A stretch of DNA of 64,000 nt from contig NZ_RCNR01000013.1 of the NCBI RefSeq assembly GCF_009725985.1, positions 42,957 through 106,956 of the forward strand. Direction: 5' to 3'. The notes under the pieces are model-generated. The model saw nothing but the letters and a program-made list of their open reading frames with translations, was not told where the DNA came from and ran no database searches. Below, piece after piece: positions 27,357-37,579 of the stretch (its first letter is position 1; every line of letters begins with the position of its first letter). The stretch is from Zobellia amurskyensis. GTDB taxonomy: Bacteria; Bacteroidota; Bacteroidia; Flavobacteriales; Flavobacteriaceae. A program made the translations under genes and the position numbers.

Positions 27357-30300
27357 ATGATCAATAGAATCATTGATTTTTCAATCCATAATAAATTCAT
27401 TGTGGGTCTCTTCACGCTAGCACTTATTGGTGCTGGTATTTGGAGCATGACCCAAGTTCCTATAGATGCCGTACCTGATATTACCAATAACCAGGTACAG
27501 GTCATTACACAGTCGCCCAACTTGGGTACTGAAGATATAGAGCAATTCGTGACCTACCCGGTGGAGGTAGCCATGAGCAATTTGCCCAATGTAGAGGAAA
27601 TACGTTCGGTCTCCCGTTTTGGTCTCTCCGTCGTGACCATCGTTTTTAACGATAAGGTAGGTACTTATCTTCCAAGGCAATTGGTGGCGGAAAAACTGCC
27701 AGAGATCCAGGAACAAATTCCGGCAGGTTTTGGTGAGCCATTTATGGGGCCTATTTCCACAGGTCTTGGTGAAATTTACCAATATGTACTGGAAGTAGAC
27801 GATGCGCATAAAGACGAGTACTCCATAACAGATTTGCGCACATTTCAAGATTGGATCATCCGTAGGCAAATGGCCATGGTACCCGGTGTGGTAGAGGTGA
27901 ATGCCTTTGGTGGCAATCAAAAACAATATGAGGTAGCCGTTGATCCAGATGAGCTCCGTGCCATAGGCATTAGCATTTCGGAAGTTTTTTCCGCATTAGA
28001 ACGAAACAACCAAAACACAGGTGGCGCTTACATTGAGCGAAATCATCAAGCTAACTTTATCAGGGGAGAAGGTTTGGCAAGAAGCATTTCGGATATCGAG
28101 AATATGGTGGTTAAATCCGTAAGCGGAGTTCCAATTAAAATTAAGGATGTAGGAGAGGTTCGTATGGGAAGCGCTGTTCGTTATGGTGCGCTTACCAAAG
28201 ACGGTACGGGGGAAGCTGTAGGAGGCATGATTTTAATGCTGAAGGGAGCCAATTCTAATGAGGTGATCGAGAACGTTATAGAACGAATGGAGCAAATTCA
28301 GCATTCCTTACCGGATGGAGTAAGCGTAAAGCCTTTTCTTGATCGTAGCGAACTGATTGCCGAGACCACTGGAACCGTAAAGGGCAACCTTTTAGAGGGA
28401 GGTCTTATCGTAATCTTTGTGCTGGTTCTCTTACTGGGCAATTGGCGGGGCGGACTCATTGTGGCGTCTACCATTCCGCTATCACTCTTGTTCGCTTTTA
28501 TCTTAATGAACGTTTTTCATGTCTGGGCAAACCTTATGAGTCTGGGTGCTATAGACTTTGGGATTATCGTAGATGGTGCGGTTATTATAGTAGAAGGTAC
28601 GGTCTTTCTCATGTATTCTTATGTGGTAAAAAAGAAAGCTATTACGGCAGAAACACGAGATGAGATTTCTGCAAATGCTTCAAAGAAAATGATGAATGCA
28701 GCCTTTTTCGGACAGCTGATCATTCTAATCGTTTTCTTGCCCATATTAGCTTTGGAAGGGGTAGAAGGTAAAATGTTTAGGCCCATGGCGCTTACCTTTA
28801 TTTTTGCCATGATCGGGGCCATGATTTTGTGTCTTACGTATGTGCCCATGATTTCTGCCTTGTTCTTAAGAGCTCCAAAATCTCAAAAACTATCTTACGG
28901 AGACCGTTTTGTACATGGGGTAGAAAGAGTTTACGAGCCTCTTTTATTGAAATCACTGGCAAAGTCTAAGATAATCATTGGGAGTGCTATTGTACTTTTT
29001 CTATTGGCGATATTCGCCTTTACCCGTATGGGTGGGGAGTTTATACCGCAATTGGATGAAGGCGATATTGCTTTCCATGCTATTCTAAAACCGGGGAGTT
29101 CCTTATCGGAGAGTATAGAAACAACTACAAAGATTGAACAGATCGTAAAGGCTAAGTTTCCCGAAGTGGAACGCGTCATAAGTAGGATCGGTGTTGCCGA
29201 TGTTCCAACAGACCCTATGCCTATGGATATTGCGGATGTTTTTGCTATTCTAAAACCATCTAGTGAATGGGTGTCAGGCCGAAGCAAAGAAGAATTGGTA
29301 AATGAGATTAAAGAGGCCATTAGCATATTACCGGGTGTTAACTATGAATTTACCCAACCTATAGAAATGCGTTTTAACGAACTGATTACAGGAGTTCGTG
29401 AAGATGTAGCTATTAAAATTTTTGGTGAGGATATGGAAATTTTGGCCAGTAAGGCCGAAGAAATGGGGAAACTCATTGCTAATATTCCGGGTGTTGCAGA
29501 TATGAAAGTCGAAGCCACGAGTGGACTCCCACAAATAACCATTCATTACAACCGAAGCAAATTGGCCCAATACGGGCTGGGGGTCAATCAATTGAATAGT
29601 TTAATTCAGGCGGCTTTTGCCGGAAGTAAGGCAGGTGTAATTTTTGAAGGTGAAAAACGATTTGATCTGGTAGTACGTTTGCAAGAAGAAAACCGGAACA
29701 GTATTGAAGATGTTCAAAACCTGTTCGTGAATCTTGATGATGGTTCTCAGGTTCCACTTCGGGAATTGGCTAGCGTAAGTTATGAGCCGGGCCCTATGCA
29801 GATAAGCAGGGATAATACCAACCGCAGAACCTATGTGGGGATTAATATTCGGGATAGGGATGTGAAGTCCGTTGTGGAGGATATTCAAGCAAAGTTAGAT
29901 GCGGAGTTCAAACTGCCCGCGGGTTATTTCATTCGTTACGGGGGCGCTTTTGAAAATCTAGAAAGGGCAAGTAATAAACTGCAAACGGTAGTCCCTATAG
30001 CGCTACTGCTCATTTTTATTCTGATTTATTTCGCTTTAAAATCGCTTCCGCAAACCATCATGATTTATTTGGCTATTCCCATGGCGACTATTGGTGGTGT
30101 ATTTGCCCTTTGGTTGCGAGACATGCCTTTTAGTATTTCGGCAGGTGTCGGTTTTATTGTGCTTTTTGGAGTGGCGGTTCTAAACGGATTGGTTATGATA
30201 AGTGGGTTGAACGAGTTAAAAGAAGAAGGGGTTACTAATTTAAAAGACCGGATTGTTGAAGGAACAAAAAGACGTATACGTCCTATTATGCTAACGGCTT

Positions 30301-31694
30301 TCACGGATATTCTAGGTTTTCTGCCAATGGCAATTTCGGCTTCGGCGGGTGCGGAAGTACAGCGGCCTTTGGCAACGGTTGTTATTGGTGGTTTGTTGAC
30401 CTCTACTTTATTAACACTCTTTATACTTCCTATTTTTTATCAATGGGTAGAAAATAGGGAAGAGCGAAAACTGAAATTGAAACCACAATTAAAAACCGCG
30501 CTTTTAGTTGTAGGTTTTATGGTGATGGGATTCAATGGGTTGGCCCAAGAAACGGAAACTTCTTTACCTGTTATCTCCTTGGATAAGGCGGTAGAGACTG
30601 CCAAACAAAATTATCCATTACTGAAATCTGGGCAATTGGAAATAGAACGACAATCCGTGCAAAAGGCCGAAATCTACGATTTGGGAACTACACAGGTTTT
30701 TAGTGGAGGCGAAGAAATTTCAGATGACCGTGGAGTCTATACGTTGGTAGGTCTGGGTCAACAAAGGATAGACGTATTTGGGATTGGAGCAAAGAAAAAA
30801 TTGTACCAACAGCGTGTCGCTTTGGCGGAAGCGGCTTATAATCTATCGGAGCTTCAGGTAGAACAGGAGGTGAAAAAAGCTTGGGCGAAGGTATATAAAG
30901 CCAAGAAAGGATACCTATTGTATAAAAAGCTGGGTTCCGTCTATTCGCAATTCGAAAAGGCAATTGAACTCAATTACGAAGTAGAAGCTATTTCTCGTTT
31001 AGAATATGCTTCGGCTATGAATCAAGCTTTGCAAATCAAGAATAAGTATCAGCAAGCTCAGGCCGATTATGAAATTGCCCTGCAAAGGTTCAACCTATGG
31101 TTAGCTTCTGAAATTTCCTATTCGGTACCAGACGTATTAGGTAATGAGGTAGACATGGTATTTGAAGTTCAACCTGATTTAGAGAATCATCCGGAGTACC
31201 AATTATCGGAAAAACGGATTGATGAAGCGCAAGCGGATTATAAAGCAGCGCAGGCGGAATTGTTGCCTACATTCAATTTGCAAGGAGGTCTTCAGCAAGT
31301 GAATGGAGCAGATGGTTTTTACAGTTACCAGGCCGGAGTATCGGTTCCATTCTTTTCGGGGTCGGCTCGTAGCAGGAAAAAATCTGCTAAAATCAATAAC
31401 GAGATTGCCAAAACGAGAGCCAATTTTGAACAAGGACAATTAATGTCCGAATACCGTCAAGCATTAACTTCTTATCAAAAATGGAAAACGTCTTGGTTTT
31501 TTTATAAGGATGAGGCCCTTCCGCTTGCAGAGCAACAACACCAGGGAGCACTTTTGGCCTATAAAGAAGGTGCGGTGGATTATGTGGGCTTCACCCAAAT
31601 TATTAGGGATGCTATCCAAACTGAAATGGATGCCCTTGATGCGTTGGACAATTACTTAGAATCTATATACGAATTACAATATTTCAATCATTAG
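27357..31694 (+). CDS. CzcA-type heavy-metal RND pump fused to a TolC-like outer membrane factor
   Basis: A 1445-residue fusion. Residues 1-1035 form a full heavy-metal RND transporter: a 12-segment topology with the membrane proton-relay motif D400-F-G-I-I-V-D406-G-A-V-I-I-V-E413. This is the pattern of divalent-cation pumps (Zn, Co, Cd, as in CzcA) rather than CusA-type Cu/Ag pumps. Residues about 1041-1064 look like an embedded Sec signal peptide (KTALLVVGFMVMGFNGLAQ). The remaining 380 residues are an outer membrane efflux protein with coiled-coil helices. The frame is continuous, so this is a gene fusion and not a frameshift artefact. Similar fusions are known in Bacteroidota. The adaptor gene follows four bases on. 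Confidence 0.93.
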   Translation: MINRIIDFSIHNKFIVGLFTLALIGAGIWSMTQVPIDAVPDITNNQVQVITQSPNLGTEDIEQFVTYPVEVAMSNLPNVEEIRSVSRFGLSVVTIVFNDKVGTYLPRQLVAEKLPEIQEQIPAGFGEPFMGPISTGLGEIYQYVLEVDDAHKDEYSITDLRTFQDWIIRRQMAMVPGVVEVNAFGGNQKQYEVAVDPDELRAIGISISEVFSALERNNQNTGGAYIERNHQANFIRGEGLARSISDIENMVVKSVSGVPIKIKDVGEVRMGSAVRYGALTKDGTGEAVGGMILMLKGANSNEVIENVIERMEQIQHSLPDGVSVKPFLDRSELIAETTGTVKGNLLEGGLIVIFVLVLLLGNWRGGLIVASTIPLSLLFAFILMNVFHVWANLMSLGAIDFGIIVDGAVIIVEGTVFLMYSYVVKKKAITAETRDEISANASKKMMNAAFFGQLIILIVFLPILALEGVEGKMFRPMALTFIFAMIGAMILCLTYVPMISALFLRAPKSQKLSYGDRFVHGVERVYEPLLLKSLAKSKIIIGSAIVLFLLAIFAFTRMGGEFIPQLDEGDIAFHAILKPGSSLSESIETTTKIEQIVKAKFPEVERVISRIGVADVPTDPMPMDIADVFAILKPSSEWVSGRSKEELVNEIKEAISILPGVNYEFTQPIEMRFNELITGVREDVAIKIFGEDMEILASKAEEMGKLIANIPGVADMKVEATSGLPQITIHYNRSKLAQYGLGVNQLNSLIQAAFAGSKAGVIFEGEKRFDLVVRLQEENRNSIEDVQNLFVNLDDGSQVPLRELASVSYEPGPMQISRDNTNRRTYVGINIRDRDVKSVVEDIQAKLDAEFKLPAGYFIRYGGAFENLERASNKLQTVVPIALLLIFILIYFALKSLPQTIMIYLAIPMATIGGVFALWLRDMPFSISAGVGFIVLFGVAVLNGLVMISGLNELKEEGVTNLKDRIVEGTKRRIRPIMLTAFTDILGFLPMAISASAGAEVQRPLATVVIGGLLTSTLLTLFILPIFYQWVENREERKLKLKPQLKTALLVVGFMVMGFNGLAQETETSLPVISLDKAVETAKQNYPLLKSGQLEIERQSVQKAEIYDLGTTQVFSGGEEISDDRGVYTLVGLGQQRIDVFGIGAKKKLYQQRVALAEAAYNLSELQVEQEVKKAWAKVYKAKKGYLLYKKLGSVYSQFEKAIELNYEVEAISRLEYASAMNQALQIKNKYQQAQADYEIALQRFNLWLASEISYSVPDVLGNEVDMVFEVQPDLENHPEYQLSEKRIDEAQADYKAAQAELLPTFNLQGGLQQVNGADGFYSYQAGVSVPFFSGSARSRKKSAKINNEIAKTRANFEQGQLMSEYRQALTSYQKWKTSWFFYKDEALPLAEQQHQGALLAYKEGAVDYVGFTQIIRDAIQTEMDALDALDNYLESIYELQYFNH

Positions 31695-31698
31695 AAAC

Positions 31699-32898
31699 AT
31701 GAAAAATCCATATAAATACACAATAATCGCTCTCTTGCTTTTGATGCTTGCAGTTACGTCCTGTGGAGAGAGTAAAGCAAAAGACAATGCTACGAAAGAA
31801 AACCATGGGCATGAAGAAAACGGTAATCACGAAGAAGGAAAGGAAGAAGTGATGCTGAGCCAGCAACAGTTTGAAGCTTTACAAATGCAGACCGATACCT
31901 TACACATGCGAAATATGAGTGGTTATGTTGAGGCCAACGGACAGTTGGAGGTGCCCCCTCAGAACGAAGCCACTATAACCTCGGTGGTAGGGGCAAATGT
32001 AGTATCTATTGAGGTTATTGAAGGCGATAAAGTTGCCAAAGGTCAGACGGTAGCTTATTTATCGCATCCCAATATCATTCAAAAACAAACCGATTATTTA
32101 GATGCTTTTAGCAATAGTCAGTTCTTAAAAGGCGAATATGAAAGACAACAAAAATTGTATGATGCCGGGGTTGGTAGTGGATTGAATTTTCAAAAAGCCC
32201 AAGCGGAGTATCGGGCATCGCGAGGTAGGGTTAAAGGTTTGGCCGCACAATTGCAACAGTTAAATATAAATGCGGGCGGAGTAGAAAAGGGAGCTATTTA
32301 CCAACGTGTGGCATTGCGCAGCCCCATTGAAGGGCATGTGCAAAAAGTTAAGGTGAAAACAGGGCAATATGTTGATCCTCAAACCGACCTTTTTGAGGTT
32401 GTAGATACCCATCATGTACATGCGGACCTTATGGTTTTTGAGAAAGATGTCTTTAAAATTAAGGAGGGGCAGAGCGTGAAATTTTATGTGCAATCCCTAG
32501 GTGAAAAAGAATTGACCGCAGAGATTTATTCTATTGGGAAAACCTTTGAACAAAGCCCTAAAGCTTTACATGTCCATGCTGAAATAGAAAACAAAGAAGG
32601 AAATCTGATTCCCGGAATGTACATAAAAGGGAGAATTCAAATAGATAATAATGAGGAGAAAGCTATACCCGAAAATGCCATTGCTAAGGAAGGTGGTAAA
32701 AGTTTTGTTTTTAGCATAGAAAAAGAAGGGGACGCATTTAGTTTTGTTCCGCATGAAGTAACTTTAGGTACTGAAGATGATGGGTGGGTTGCTGTTAATT
32801 TTTTGACGGAAACGGACTCTCAATCTAAGTTTGCTTTCAATAACGCCTACTATTTAATGGCGGAAATGAAAAAGGGAGAAGCAGAACATAGTCATTAA
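31699..32898 (+). CDS. Efflux RND periplasmic adaptor lipoprotein (CzcB/CusB-like)
   Basis: The 399-residue membrane fusion protein has a lipoprotein signal (lipobox VTSC, Cys22). A His/Glu-rich segment (HGHEENGNHEEGKEE) after the anchor may bind metal. The core is an MFP fold: a lipoyl half-motif EANGQLEVPP, a coiled coil with ERQQKLYDAGVGSG, then the barrel domain LRSPIEGHVQKVKVKTGQYV. It would bridge the RND pump and the outer membrane channel. It is co-transcribed with the fused pump gene. Confidence 0.93.
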   Translation: MKNPYKYTIIALLLLMLAVTSCGESKAKDNATKENHGHEENGNHEEGKEEVMLSQQQFEALQMQTDTLHMRNMSGYVEANGQLEVPPQNEATITSVVGANVVSIEVIEGDKVAKGQTVAYLSHPNIIQKQTDYLDAFSNSQFLKGEYERQQKLYDAGVGSGLNFQKAQAEYRASRGRVKGLAAQLQQLNINAGGVEKGAIYQRVALRSPIEGHVQKVKVKTGQYVDPQTDLFEVVDTHHVHADLMVFEKDVFKIKEGQSVKFYVQSLGEKELTAEIYSIGKTFEQSPKALHVHAEIENKEGNLIPGMYIKGRIQIDNNEEKAIPENAIAKEGGKSFVFSIEKEGDAFSFVPHEVTLGTEDDGWVAVNFLTETDSQSKFAFNNAYYLMAEMKKGEAEHSH

Positions 32899-33042
32899 AC
32901 TAATTGTACTGCTAGTGCAACTCGTTTCGCTTAATAATTTTCGCGTTCGAGGTCTTTGCTTTATTCGGAATAAATTTTATTACGGGTGGCTCTAGTAACA
33001 CGTTTACAGGAAGTTATTTAAGAACTTACAATTTTAGAAAAA

Positions 33043-35043
33043 ATGATAAAAAAGAAGAAGATCAATCTTCGGGATATAAATAATCACGAACATTCAGGTG
33101 AAACTTCGGATGGGGATTGTGGGAGCTGTTGTGGCAATCATGAAAGTGAAAAATCCAGTAAGGTACTTGCTCAGTACCTTCCGGCCATTATTAGCTTTGT
33201 ACTGTTACTGGGAGGTATTGCTCTAGATGTCTTTAATGTACCCTTTTTTACGGATTGGGTGCGTGTGGTTTGGTACGGTATTGCTTATATACCCGTGGGG
33301 TTTCCGGTAATGAAACAGGGCTGGAAGAGCATTGTGAACGGAGATTTTTTTACTGAGTTTTTATTAATGTCTATTGCCACTATAGGTGCATTCGCTATAG
33401 GCGAATATCCAGAAGGTGTGGCCGTAATGTTATTTTATGCAGTGGGGGAACTGTTTCAGCATTCTGCCGTGACAAAGGCCAAAGGAAATATAAAGGCGTT
33501 ATTGGATGTGAGGCCAAAATCGGCTACGGTGCTTCGTAACGGAGACGTGGTTTCTGTAGCTCCTGAAGCTGTAAAAATTGGTGAACGTATTCAAGTTCGT
33601 GTGGGTGAGAAGGTTCCGCTTGATGGGAAATTATTATCGGCGAAAGCCAGTTTGAATACGGCGGCTATTTCCGGGGAAAGTAAACCATCTACTATTGCTC
33701 AAGGTGAGAAAGTATTTGCCGGGAGTATTAATCTAGACGGGGTTATTGAAGTTGAAGTAACCAAAGAATTTAAAGATAGCTCCATTGCCCGTATTTTGGA
33801 TATGGTACAGAATGCAACGGCCCGTAAGTCAAAAACAGAACTGTTCATTCGTAAGTTTGCTAGAATTTATACACCAATTGTGGTGTTCTTGGCTATTGGC
33901 CTAACCTTGTTACCTTACTTTTTTGTAGAGGAATATGTTTTTAGGGATTGGCTGTACCGCGCGTTAATTTTCTTGGTTATTTCTTGTCCGTGTGCTTTGG
34001 TTATTTCAATTCCCTTAGGGTATTTTGGAGGCCTCGGTGCAGCCTCCCGAAATGGTATTCTGTTTAAAGGCGCTTCCTTTCTAGATACCATTACCAAAAT
34101 CAACACCTTGGCAATGGATAAAACAGGTACTGTAACAAAGGGTGTGTTTAAAATAAAAAAAATTATTTTGCATGCTAATAGTGAAGAATCTGGCGCGTCC
34201 TTAAGCGAGAAGGATTTTATGGATTATCTCATGGCCATTGAAGCACAATCTACCCATCCTATAGCAAAGGCCATTCTGGAGTATAAGGAAGAAGGGGCAA
34301 GTAGTAAAGCAAAAGACGTTTTTGAAATAGCAGGGAAGGGGTTGGCAGGTACTGTAGCGGGTAAATCCGTTTTGGTAGGAAATAAAGCACTAATGGTTGC
34401 TAACGGAATAACGGTTCCTAAAGAAATGGAGGCTATTGTAGAAAGTATAGTAATGGTAGCTGTTGATAGAAAGTTTTCAGGTTACGTGATTATTTCCGAT
34501 GAACTTAAGGATGGAGCTGAGGCCGCTATTGAGAGCATACGGAAAACTGGGGTGTCAAAAATTGTGATGTTGTCCGGAGATAAGGATGCCATTACACAGA
34601 AGGTGGCCAAAGAACTTCATGTAGATTGGGCCAAGGGTGGACTTTTACCTGAAGATAAACTTAATGAGGTGGAAAAATTAAAGGATATCTCTGGAGCGAA
34701 AGTAGCCTTTATTGGTGATGGTATAAATGACGCCCCAGTATTGGCGGCTAGCGATGTTGGTATTGCTATGGGCGGTTTAGGAAGCGACGTGGCCATTGAG
34801 ACTGCAGATGTTATTATTCAGACCGATCAACCTGAAAAAGTAGCGCAGGCCATACGAATAGGGAAGTCTACCAGAAAAATAGTCTGGCAGAATATTGCTC
34901 TTGCTTTTGGGGTCAAAGCTTTGGTTATGATTCTTGGAGCTGGGGGAATGGCTACCATGTGGGAAGCCGTTTTTGCCGATGTAGGCGTAGCGCTTTTAGC
35001 TATTTTGAATGCCGTGCGTTTACAGAACATGAAATGGGATTAA
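33043..35043 (+). CDS. Zn/Cd/Pb-type P1B-ATPase
   Basis: The 666-residue heavy-metal translocating P-type ATPase exports metal from the cytoplasm. It shows the transmembrane ion motif CPC (315-317, in SCPCALVISIP), the phosphorylated D359 in DKTGT, the HP motif in THPIAKA and GDGINDAP. The late membrane helices hold the Lys (GVKALVMI) and Asp (FADVGVALL) typical of the Zn/Cd/Pb (P1B-2) group. There is no N-terminal HMA domain; a short His/Cys tail (HEH at 15-17, CGSCC at 26-30) replaces it. It is 144 bases after the adaptor gene. Gene names zntA or cadA would fit, but the substrate is not proven. Confidence 0.92.
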   Translation: MIKKKKINLRDINNHEHSGETSDGDCGSCCGNHESEKSSKVLAQYLPAIISFVLLLGGIALDVFNVPFFTDWVRVVWYGIAYIPVGFPVMKQGWKSIVNGDFFTEFLLMSIATIGAFAIGEYPEGVAVMLFYAVGELFQHSAVTKAKGNIKALLDVRPKSATVLRNGDVVSVAPEAVKIGERIQVRVGEKVPLDGKLLSAKASLNTAAISGESKPSTIAQGEKVFAGSINLDGVIEVEVTKEFKDSSIARILDMVQNATARKSKTELFIRKFARIYTPIVVFLAIGLTLLPYFFVEEYVFRDWLYRALIFLVISCPCALVISIPLGYFGGLGAASRNGILFKGASFLDTITKINTLAMDKTGTVTKGVFKIKKIILHANSEESGASLSEKDFMDYLMAIEAQSTHPIAKAILEYKEEGASSKAKDVFEIAGKGLAGTVAGKSVLVGNKALMVANGITVPKEMEAIVESIVMVAVDRKFSGYVIISDELKDGAEAAIESIRKTGVSKIVMLSGDKDAITQKVAKELHVDWAKGGLLPEDKLNEVEKLKDISGAKVAFIGDGINDAPVLAASDVGIAMGGLGSDVAIETADVIIQTDQPEKVAQAIRIGKSTRKIVWQNIALAFGVKALVMILGAGGMATMWEAVFADVGVALLAILNAVRLQNMKWD

Positions 35044-35177
35044 GCGTATAGTGTAAATTATTCTGATTCAGCGTATTTATCGGGATGACGCAATATTGTT
35101 AAAATTGTTAAATAGAGGTTTCTAAGTTTTGTTGGATGCTTTTTTTATGCATTTTTATATTCCAAACAACTTATACC

Positions 35178-37559
35178 ATGCATTTAAAATTTACCTCTAC
35201 CTTTTTTACACTGTTTTTGGCTTTGCTGGCTACGAACATAAACTTTGCTCAGAATGGCGAAATTGAAATTGTTGGAACCGTAATTGAGCAATCCGGAGGG
35301 CAGCCCGTTGCTTTCGCAACAGTATTAGTAGGCGACAAGAACACACAAAAAGGAATTACAGGTACCACCACCTTAGATGATGGTACTTTTAGTTTAAAGA
35401 CAGACGCTCAGAACTACTTTATTGAAATTAGTTTTATCGGCTTTGAGAAAAAAAGATTCGATAATCTCGTGCCCGCAAACGGAAGAATTGATATGGGGCA
35501 AGTGAAACTGAATCAAGATGCTCAACAGCTTTCAGAAGTTGTGGTAGAAGGTGAAGTATCTAGAACCCAATTCAAGTTAGACAAGCGTGTCTTTAATGTG
35601 GGCAAAGATATTAGTAGTACGGGAGCAAGTGCTTTGGAGGTTTTAAACAATGTGCCTTCTGTTAATGTAAATATTGAAGGGCAAATTAGTTTACGGGGAA
35701 GTCAAGGCGTGCAAGTCTTGATAAACGGGAAACCATCTATTCTTACAGGTGAAGGAGGAAATGCTCTGGGTACCATTACTTCAGATATGATTGAAAGGGT
35801 TGAGGTTATTACCAATCCTTCGGCTAAGTATGATGCTGAGGGTACTTCGGGAATCATCAACATCGTCATAAAGAAAGAAGAGCGTGAAGGTTTTAACGGG
35901 TCTATTAGCTTAAATACGGGTTCACCGGATAATCATAGTTTTGGATTGAGCTTAAATCGTCGTACGGAGCGTTTTAACCTCTTTAGTCAATTAGGTGCAG
36001 GATATAGAGAATTGCCAAATGATGTAGAAAACATAAACCGAAATCTTGTTGATGGTACATCAATTGCCTCAGTAGGTGAGGAGTTTAGAAATGAGGAGTT
36101 CTATAATATTATTTTAGGAACTGACTACTACATCAACGAAAATAACGTACTGACCCTTTCGGGAAATTTTGCGTACGAAATAGAAGATCAGCCATCGCAA
36201 ACTAAGTTTGAAGCTAGGGACGCGGCCAATCAATTGGTCTCTGAATGGGAGCGTACGGAAACTACGGAAGCTACTAATCCAAAATATCAATACGAGCTTC
36301 AATATAAAAGTGATTTTAAGGACCATGAGGATCATGACCTTTTGTTCAGTGCCTTGGGTAATTTCTTTGGTAAGGATCAGTCATCGGATTTTGAAGATGT
36401 TACTATTTCAGGTAATGATCAAGATGCTGTACAGCGTACGCGAACCGAATTTAAAGAGGCAGAGTATACGTTTAAATTAGATTACACGAGGCCTTTTTCC
36501 GAAGAGTGGACTATGGAAGCTGGTGGTCAATATGTAATGAACGATGTGAGTAACGATTATGAGGTGGAAGACCTGATAAGTGGTTTGTATGTGCCCGACA
36601 CCAACCTGACCAATGTTTTTGAATATGATCAAAAAGTATTTGCTCTCTACGGTACTGGGGCCTACGAAGGTGAAAAATGGGGCATAAAAGCAGGTGTGCG
36701 TATGGAACAGACTAACCTTAATACCTTACTAAAAAATACGAATGAAGAGAACGATCAGAACTATTCCAATCTCTTTCCTAGCGCGCATACCTCTTATAAG
36801 TTTACCGATAAAGTTTCTATGCAAGCGGGCTATTCGCGAAGAGTGTACCGCCCGGATTTATGGGATTTGAATCCGTTTTTTAATATCAGGAACAATTTCA
36901 ATATCCGTCAAGGTAATCCAGATTTGCAACCGGAATTTACCGATTCTTATGAAGTCACCAGTATTTTTATTCTTGAAAAAGCTTCATTGAACGCAAGTGT
37001 TTACCACCGCTATACTACGGACGTAATTGAGTCTATTAATACTTTGGAAGATGAGGTGAATATCAGCAAGCCTGAGAATATAGGAACTAATAAAGCAACA
37101 GGAGTTGAGTTCAACGCAAAATATAGTCCGCTAAAATGGTTTACGGCAACGACCGATTTAAATTATAACCGATTTGTAAGAGAAGGAGGCCTCGATACCC
37201 TAAATTTCGATTTTAATGCGGATAGATGGTCTGCTAAACTTATGACCAAGGTTAAAATGCCTGCTGACATAGATTTTGAAGCGACGGGAAATTACCAAAG
37301 TAGTTACGAGACTGTACAGGGGAAAACCAGTGACAACCTGTTTTTGGACCTCGGTGCTCGACGAAAAATACTGAAAGGTAAGGGAGTGGTCAGTCTAGGT
37401 GTTAGAGATGTTTTTGCCTCACGGGTACAGGAATCCGAAATTACCCAAGATACTTTTTCAACTTATAGTCGGAGACAACGTGGTAGGTTTATTACTTTTG
37501 GCTTTAGTTATGGTTTCGGTAAAGGCGAAGCAATGGAATATTCCGGAAGACGAAGATAA
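35178..37559 (+). CDS. TonB-dependent-receptor-like outer membrane protein
   Basis: The product is about 793 residues. The start ATG at 35178 gives a signal peptide (MHLKFTSTFFTLFLALLA..., cleavage near NFAQ). A carboxypeptidase-regulatory-like beta-sandwich follows (VIGTVIEQSGGQPVAFATVLV-like region), then a TonB plug (VLNNVPSVNVNIEGQISLRG) and a beta-barrel ending in FGFSYGFGKG with a basic tail. It belongs to the outer membrane beta-barrel family common in Bacteroidota. The cargo is unknown; its location after metal exporters and before a PepSY-type protein points to metal or siderophore handling (inference). Confidence 0.88.
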   Translation: MHLKFTSTFFTLFLALLATNINFAQNGEIEIVGTVIEQSGGQPVAFATVLVGDKNTQKGITGTTTLDDGTFSLKTDAQNYFIEISFIGFEKKRFDNLVPANGRIDMGQVKLNQDAQQLSEVVVEGEVSRTQFKLDKRVFNVGKDISSTGASALEVLNNVPSVNVNIEGQISLRGSQGVQVLINGKPSILTGEGGNALGTITSDMIERVEVITNPSAKYDAEGTSGIINIVIKKEEREGFNGSISLNTGSPDNHSFGLSLNRRTERFNLFSQLGAGYRELPNDVENINRNLVDGTSIASVGEEFRNEEFYNIILGTDYYINENNVLTLSGNFAYEIEDQPSQTKFEARDAANQLVSEWERTETTEATNPKYQYELQYKSDFKDHEDHDLLFSALGNFFGKDQSSDFEDVTISGNDQDAVQRTRTEFKEAEYTFKLDYTRPFSEEWTMEAGGQYVMNDVSNDYEVEDLISGLYVPDTNLTNVFEYDQKVFALYGTGAYEGEKWGIKAGVRMEQTNLNTLLKNTNEENDQNYSNLFPSAHTSYKFTDKVSMQAGYSRRVYRPDLWDLNPFFNIRNNFNIRQGNPDLQPEFTDSYEVTSIFILEKASLNASVYHRYTTDVIESINTLEDEVNISKPENIGTNKATGVEFNAKYSPLKWFTATTDLNYNRFVREGGLDTLNFDFNADRWSAKLMTKVKMPADIDFEATGNYQSSYETVQGKTSDNLFLDLGARRKILKGKGVVSLGVRDVFASRVQESEITQDTFSTYSRRQRGRFITFGFSYGFGKGEAMEYSGRRR

Positions 37560-37579
37560 ATCAACTAACTAAAATTAAA

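Noticed and set aside
27417..27926. Opposite-strand open frame of 169 codons inside the pump gene
   Set aside because: It lies fully within the conserved RND coding sequence, has no family resemblance and no promoter, so it is a shadow frame.
28442..28663. Same-strand alternative frame of 73 codons in the pump gene
   Set aside because: It is embedded in essential membrane segment coding sequence and shows no independent signals.
27357..31694. Frameshift or missing stop joining two genes
   Set aside because: The frame is continuous without ambiguous bases, both halves are complete, and such fusions are known in Bacteroidota. A genuine fusion is the simpler reading.
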